This document shows positions 59,871 to 64,000 of a stretch of DNA of 64,000 nucleotides, piece by piece. A program made the translations under genes and the position numbers. Every line of letters starts with the position of its first letter. Position 1 is the stretch's first letter. The DNA comes from Clostridia bacterium (GTDB lineage: Bacteria > Bacillota > Clostridia > Oscillospirales > Acutalibacteraceae): contig JAFTSH010000001.1 in the NCBI GenBank assembly GCA_017467405.1, positions 293,542 to 357,541 of the forward strand. Reading direction: 5' to 3'. Below the pieces are notes generated by a model that was not told the origin of the DNA, did no database searches, and saw only the letters and a list, made by a program, of their open reading frames with translations.

Positions 59871-59949
59871 TTACTTTTTGTTATAAATATTTGCTTTGTC
59901 TCTTTAAAGGTTGAAAATCACACTGTCGGAACAAATTGTTTTGAGCGTA

Positions 59950-59978
59950 TTGCATTGCAACGGGAGGGATAGTATAAT
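59950..59978 (+). promoter_or_regulatory. Promoter of the VanRS-like genes
   Basis: TTGCAT (59950-59955), a 17-base spacer and consensus TATAAT (59973-59978) lie about 75 bases before the response-regulator gene. Confidence 0.65.
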
Positions 59979-60053
59979 CAATGTGTCAGATACAGCGGTG
60001 CCGTACGGATATTTCGGAACTGCAGGCAGTTTTATCAGACAGAAGGAATAAAG

Positions 60054-60743
60054 ATGAAAGAACAAATTCTTATAACAGACGACGAAAAAGAGATAGCCGA
60101 TCTTGTCGAGGTATACCTGTGCAACGAGGGTTACCGCGTGTTGAAATGCGGAACGGCGGCGGATACGCTCAGATGTATCGGGGAGAATGAGATCAGTCTT
60201 GCGATACTTGACGTTATGCTGCCCGACAGCGACGGATTTTCGCTTTGCAGGCGCATCCGAGAGAACTATCTGTTTCCGATAGTTATGCTTACGGCGAGGG
60301 TACAGGATACCGATAAAATAACCGGACTCACCCTCGGCGCGGACGACTATATAACCAAGCCCTTCAATCCGCTTGAGCTGGTGGCGAGGGTAAAGACTCA
60401 GTTGCGTAGATATACCCGTTATAATATCGCATCCGCGCCGTCCGGTATGGAATACGATATAGGCGGGCTACATATTTCAAAAGAGAGCCGCAAATGCTCA
60501 GTCAACGGTTCTGAGATATCGCTTACACCGAGGGAATTCGATATACTGTGGTATTTGTGTGAGCACCGCGGAAAGGTTGTCTCGTCCGAGGAGCTTTTCG
60601 AAGCGGTTTGGGGCGAGAAGTATCTTGACAGCAACAATACCGTCATGGCGCATATAGCAAGGCTCAGAGAAAAGCTTGGTGAGTCTTCGAGAAAGCCGGG
60701 ATATATAAAAACGGTTTGGGGGGTCGGTTACACAATTGAATAA
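60054..60743 (+). CDS. OmpR-family response regulator, VanR-like
   Basis: The 229-residue protein has a receiver domain with TDDEKEI near 8-14, phosphoacceptor Asp53 (LAILDVMLPDSDG) and the KPFNPLELVARV loop near 100-112. The C-terminal winged-helix DNA-binding domain (about 130-229) follows. The closest pattern is VanR/YycF-type regulators paired with VanS-like kinases. No vanHAX or similar resistance genes are present, so a resistance role should not be assumed. Its stop overlaps the TTG start of the kinase. Confidence 0.9.
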   Translation: MKEQILITDDEKEIADLVEVYLCNEGYRVLKCGTAADTLRCIGENEISLAILDVMLPDSDGFSLCRRIRENYLFPIVMLTARVQDTDKITGLTLGADDYITKPFNPLELVARVKTQLRRYTRYNIASAPSGMEYDIGGLHISKESRKCSVNGSEISLTPREFDILWYLCEHRGKVVSSEELFEAVWGEKYLDSNNTVMAHIARLREKLGESSRKPGYIKTVWGVGYTIE

Positions 60744-61866
60744 CTTAAAAAATGATCGCAACGCGGGAAGCGGACTCTACAGAAGCCGTCTTACCCGTGA
60801 TATCAGGTGGCGCTATTTCGCGGTGCTCGGCGGAATGTTGGCAGTGCTTATAGCGTCGGTTCTCTTTGCAAAGTGGCTTGCGGGACTTGTCGTGTGGCAG
60901 CCGTATGACCTGTGGTATATTGTTCTGTCGTGGGTGGAAGATAACATAGTGATACTGGCCGGAGGTATTTATTTTATCGGCTGGGCGTTTATAACCTATT
61001 ATTTTATGGCAAAGCCGTTAAGATATCTCGACGAGGTGGTTGCGGCGTCACAGCAGCTCGTAACCGACCGTCAGACCCCCATAGTAATGTCCGACGAAAT
61101 GAAGCAGGTTCAGGATGAATTTAACCAGCTTCGGGAACAGTCGGTGCGCAACGAGATGCTTGCCAGAGAGGCCGAGCAGCGAAAGAACGATATGATCGTC
61201 TATCTTGCACACGACCTCAAAACCCCTTTGACGAGTGTCATCGGTTATCTTACCCTGCTGAAAGACGAGCCCGATATAAGCACGGATCTGCGCGCCAGAT
61301 ATACAGGTATCGCTCTCAAAAAAGCGGAGCGGCTGGAAGAGCTCATCAATGAGTTCTTCGACATAACGCGCTTCAATCTGACCGATCTCTCGCTCGATAT
61401 GCAACAGACCGATCTCAGCAGAATGCTCGAACAGATCACCAGCGAGTATATGCCCGTGCTTGCGGAAAAAGGGCTGATATGGCAAAGCGATATAGAACGT
61501 GATATGACGGTTATGTGCGACCGCGACAAGCTTCTGCGCGTGTTTGACAATCTGATCCGCAACGCGGTGAGCTACAGCTATCCGGATAGTCCCGTGAAGC
61601 TTTCGGCAACGATCAGAGAGGGACGGGCAGAGATAAGGATAGAAAACAAGGGCAAAACTCTGACGCCCGAGAAGCTTGAGCGTATTTTTGAACGCTTTTT
61701 TCGCGCAGATCCCTCAAGAGCTTCCGAAACGGGAGGAGCGGGACTCGGACTTGCTATTGCCAAGGAGATTGTTGAGCTTCATTCGGGCAGTATAACGGCG
61801 CAGAGCTTCGAAGAAACGGTCGTTTTCACTTTGTCGATTCCCGCGAAAAGTCAGAAAATCGTATGA
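60736..61866 (+). CDS. Sensor histidine kinase, VanS-like
   Basis: The 376-residue kinase has two membrane helices near residues 30-52 and 70-95 with almost no external loop, then a HAMP-like linker. The phospho-acceptor His159 is in YLAHDLKTPLTSVIGYLTLL, very like VanS. The N box NLIRNAVSYSYPDSPV is near 274, and the G boxes include FRADPSRASETGGAGLGLAI near 325-345. It starts with TTG 60736, overlapping the regulator stop by eight bases. It probably senses a membrane or cell-envelope signal. Confidence 0.9.
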   Translation: MNNLKNDRNAGSGLYRSRLTRDIRWRYFAVLGGMLAVLIASVLFAKWLAGLVVWQPYDLWYIVLSWVEDNIVILAGGIYFIGWAFITYYFMAKPLRYLDEVVAASQQLVTDRQTPIVMSDEMKQVQDEFNQLREQSVRNEMLAREAEQRKNDMIVYLAHDLKTPLTSVIGYLTLLKDEPDISTDLRARYTGIALKKAERLEELINEFFDITRFNLTDLSLDMQQTDLSRMLEQITSEYMPVLAEKGLIWQSDIERDMTVMCDRDKLLRVFDNLIRNAVSYSYPDSPVKLSATIREGRAEIRIENKGKTLTPEKLERIFERFFRADPSRASETGGAGLGLAIAKEIVELHSGSITAQSFEETVVFTLSIPAKSQKIV

Positions 61867-61916
61867 TCTTTGCAATATAAACTTAATATAAGGCGAATTA
61901 AAACCGCAAAAACTCA

Positions 61917-61960
61917 GCGCTCCGTTCAGGTAAAATTACCTCAGAACGGGGCGCTTTTTC
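61917..61960 (+). terminator. Terminator after the two-component genes
   Basis: A long stem (GCGCTCCGTTC with GAACGGGGCGC plus an inner AGGTAA/TTACCT) is followed by TTTTTC. Confidence 0.85.
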
Positions 61961-61985
61961 GTCCCGTATTACGGGAGGCGGTAAT

Positions 61986-62825
61986 ATGAGAAAAAGACGG
62001 AAACACAAAGACGGCTTGGCGGTGATATCAGTAGTCTGCGCGTCGGTGATTGCCGTGCTATCGGCAGTAGTCTGGTATACGTGTCAAGGCGTGTCGGAAG
62101 CGGGTTCTCAAAACAGCGGCGGATCCGTATCGCTTACTCTTCCGCCAGGCGTGACGGAGTCTTCGTATGCTGACGTTTTTGAAGGTTACGCCGCGTCCCG
62201 CGGGATATCGGCAAAGGAGTATCCCGAAAGCATACGCGAGATGTACTTGAAAAATCCGGAGACCGAGAGCTTTGCGCTTCAGTACCCCTTTAAGAAAGGC
62301 TCGGTCACAGAATGTAATCTTTCTCAGTATTCGGACAGTGCCTCGGTTCCGTTGCTTATGCAGTGGGACGAGCGCTGGGGCTACGCCATATACGGAGGAG
62401 ACGTTTTGGGACTGACGGGCTGCGGCCCTACCTGCCTTTCAATGGTTGCCTTTTATCTGCTTGGAGACGTGTCGTTGACACCGTCTTATGTGGCAGAATA
62501 CAGTACCGAAAACGGATATTGTCTTCCGGGCAACGGTACGAGCTGGTCTCTTATGTCCGACGGGGCACGCGGGCTCGGGCTGAAAGTAAAGGAGCTTCCG
62601 CTGAACAAAAATCTGATGGTAAGCAGCCTGAACTCGGGTAATCCGCTGATATGTATTATGGGCCCGGGAGATTTTACCGACTCAGGCCACTACGTAGTGT
62701 TGACGGGCGTGAAGGATGGCAAATTCGCAGTCAACGATCCGAACAGCCGTCAGCGTTCGGACAGGCTTTGGTCTTATGAGGAAATAAACACCCAGATACG
62801 TAACATCTGGTCATACAGCGTATAA
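61986..62825 (+). CDS. Membrane-anchored C39-like cysteine peptidase
   Basis: The 279-residue protein has a basic N-terminus and one membrane helix (about 10-32), placing the rest outside. The C-terminal 160 residues match the peptidase C39-like group: PLLMQWDERWG near 118, catalytic Cys146 in LTGCGPTCLSM, His235 in DSGHYVVLTGV, and a following VNDPN. Such proteins are thought to cleave peptides or act on the cell wall. ATG 61986 follows GGGAGGCGG. It lies behind the terminator of the VanRS-like genes, which might regulate it from a distance (inference). Confidence 0.85.
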   Translation: MRKRRKHKDGLAVISVVCASVIAVLSAVVWYTCQGVSEAGSQNSGGSVSLTLPPGVTESSYADVFEGYAASRGISAKEYPESIREMYLKNPETESFALQYPFKKGSVTECNLSQYSDSASVPLLMQWDERWGYAIYGGDVLGLTGCGPTCLSMVAFYLLGDVSLTPSYVAEYSTENGYCLPGNGTSWSLMSDGARGLGLKVKELPLNKNLMVSSLNSGNPLICIMGPGDFTDSGHYVVLTGVKDGKFAVNDPNSRQRSDRLWSYEEINTQIRNIWSYSV

Positions 62826-62829
62826 AGAA

Positions 62830-62865
62830 AAAGGCGGGAGCTTCTTTGCAAAGCATCCCGCCTTT
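62830..62865. terminator. Bidirectional terminator
   Basis: AAAGGCGGGA and TCCCGCCTTT pair around a 16-base loop between the convergent C39 and ATPase genes. Confidence 0.75.
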
Positions 62866-62877
62866 GTGCGGCTTATT

Positions 62878-64000
62878 TTATTTGCGCTTATTTCTGATAT
62901 GCGAGATCAGCTTGTAGATCTCCATAACGACAATGGGAACGAAGATGAGACCGACGGCGATCAGATAAAGCTCGGCAGAGAGCAGCTCGAGTCCGAAGAG
63001 CACCCTGAGCGGGGTGAAGAGGACGAGCGACATCAGTGCGATGGCAGCAAGGGTCGCAAGGTTGACGTACTTGTTGCCGAAGGGTCCGATTTTAAAGACC
63101 GAACGGTCGGAGCGCATATTGTAGGTGTGTACCGACTGCGACAGAGCGAGTACCATAAAGGCCATCGTGCGTCCTGCCGCAAGGGGATCGGCGCCCTCGG
63201 GAGGCATGATCTTCCATCCGAGGATAAATCCGACCAGCGTGAGAATGGCGAACATAACGCCCGAGAAGACTATCTTGAAGCCGAGACCGCCTGCAAAAAT
63301 GCCTTCGTTTTTGGGCTTTGGCTTCTGATCCATGACACCCTCTTCGATGGGCTCCATTCCGAGAGCGATGGCCGGCAGGCTGTCACCGACGAGGTTGATC
63401 CAGAGCAGGTGCATCGAAAGGAAGGGGGTCTGATGCCAGACCATCATCGAGAAGAAGACCGCCAGAACCTCGCTGATGTTGGTTCCGAGCAGGAAGCCGA
63501 TTACCTTCTTGAGGTTTGCGTAGATTCCGCGTCCCTCGCGGACGGCGTCGACGATGGTGGCGAAGTTGTCGTCGGTCAGGGTCATATCGGATGCACCCTT
63601 TGCAACGTCGGTGCCGGTAATTCCCATGGCACAGCCGATGTCGGCGGCCTTGAGAGCGGGCGCGTCGTTTACGCCGTCACCCGTCATCGAAACGACCTGT
63701 CCCTTGCGCTGCCACGCCTTGACGATGCGTATCTTGTTTTCGGGAGAAACTCTTGCGTAAACCGAAATGCTCTCAACCTTTGAGTCGAGCTCGTCTTCGC
63801 TCATGGCATCCAGCTCGGCGCCGGTGATGGCAAGATCGCCCTCCTCGAGAATACCGAGCTCCTTCGCGATCGCAGAGGCGGTAACGACGTGGTCGCCGGT
63901 TATCATTACCGGCTTGATGCCTGCCCTGCGGCAGATCGCAACGGCCTCCTTTGCCTCGGGTCTGGGGGGATCTATCATTCCAAGCAGGCCGATAAAGGTG
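62878..64000 (-). CDS. P-type calcium-transporting ATPase, C-terminal part
   Basis: The visible 374 residues are the C-terminal part of a P2-type (SERCA/PMCA-like) cation ATPase; the start lies beyond the window. Visible are the end of the P domain with GLLGMIDPPRPEAKEAV, the hinge MTGDGVNDAPALKAADIGCAMG, and the membrane region. M5 has ILEV-type FLLGTNISEVLAVFF and M6 has LLWINLVGDSLPAIALG, with the Asn and Asp ligands typical of calcium pumps. M7-M10 complete the C-terminus, which ends in basic residues. It exports Ca2+ or a similar ion at the cost of ATP. The phosphorylation Asp (DKTGT) is outside the window. Confidence 0.92.
   Translation of the reverse strand, partial: TFIGLLGMIDPPRPEAKEAVAICRRAGIKPVMITGDHVVTASAIAKELGILEEGDLAITGAELDAMSEDELDSKVESISVYARVSPENKIRIVKAWQRKGQVVSMTGDGVNDAPALKAADIGCAMGITGTDVAKGASDMTLTDDNFATIVDAVREGRGIYANLKKVIGFLLGTNISEVLAVFFSMMVWHQTPFLSMHLLWINLVGDSLPAIALGMEPIEEGVMDQKPKPKNEGIFAGGLGFKIVFSGVMFAILTLVGFILGWKIMPPEGADPLAAGRTMAFMVLALSQSVHTYNMRSDRSVFKIGPFGNKYVNLATLAAIALMSLVLFTPLRVLFGLELLSAELYLIAVGLIFVPIVVMEIYKLISHIRNKRK

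Noticed and set aside
60054..61866. Vancomycin-resistance operon
   Set aside because: Only VanR/VanS-like regulators are present; no vanH, ligase, vanX or vanY homologue is adjacent.

Overview
This window looks like a chromosome segment of a Gram-positive anaerobe of the class Clostridia, most likely a gut member of the Oscillospirales/Ruminococcaceae type. The evidence is: AddA rather than RecBCD, a long-form ribosomal protein S12, an FMN riboswitch on ribU, a SAM-I riboswitch on metK, AGGAGG ribosome binding sites, many lipoproteins, carbohydrate-binding surface proteins, and GC-rich coding DNA. The taxon is inferred, and no rRNA or tRNA gene was found.

Bases 1-26200 are mostly housekeeping on the plus strand: addA (5' end outside), rpmE, a YigZ protein, dgt-dnaG-rpoD, rpoB-rpoC, rpsL-rpsG-fusA-tuf, ribU, metK and a YhcC-like radical SAM gene. 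One small accessory block interrupts this. Between rpoD and a second 38-bp copy of the rpoD 3' end lie a Ser-rich lipoprotein, an HprK-like kinase and a PqqD-like protein. This arrangement looks like an insertion that regenerated the end of rpoD. S12 carries Arg at the position where Lys (E. coli K88, B. subtilis K101) is usual; Arg there is a classical streptomycin-resistance change.

Bases 26300-45700 hold two tandem HAD phosphatases, a membrane protein, and a peroxide module (glutathione peroxidase, TSCPD protein, OhrR-like repressor) with a perfect operator palindrome at its promoter. They continue with a minus-strand operon for a surface carbohydrate-binding protein, an endonuclease/phosphatase-like lipoprotein and an orphan solute-binding protein. 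After these come an ADP-ribosylglycohydrolase, a ferritin-like protein, a ceramidase-like fragment, a lipid kinase, a NahK-like sugar kinase, and a LytTR/GHKL two-component pair next to two ABC exporter half-transporters.

Bases 45700-64000 contain a CE2-like lipoprotein whose catalytic Ser and His are both replaced, a frameshifted MATE transporter, a DUF1643 protein, a leucine-rich-repeat lipoprotein, a ZIP transporter, pyrophosphatase, a cupin and another surface protein. A small phage-derived island follows (S24 repressor, operators, collagen-like baseplate/tail fibre genes, holin-like protein, CHAP endolysin) with no integrase, capsid or replication genes. The window closes with a GH36 alpha-galactosidase, a VanRS-like two-component system, a membrane-anchored C39-type peptidase and the C-terminal part of a P-type calcium ATPase. 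The best candidates for new biology are the rpoD-flanked lipoprotein/kinase/PqqD cassette, the minimal repressor-fibre-lysis island and the pseudo-esterase.
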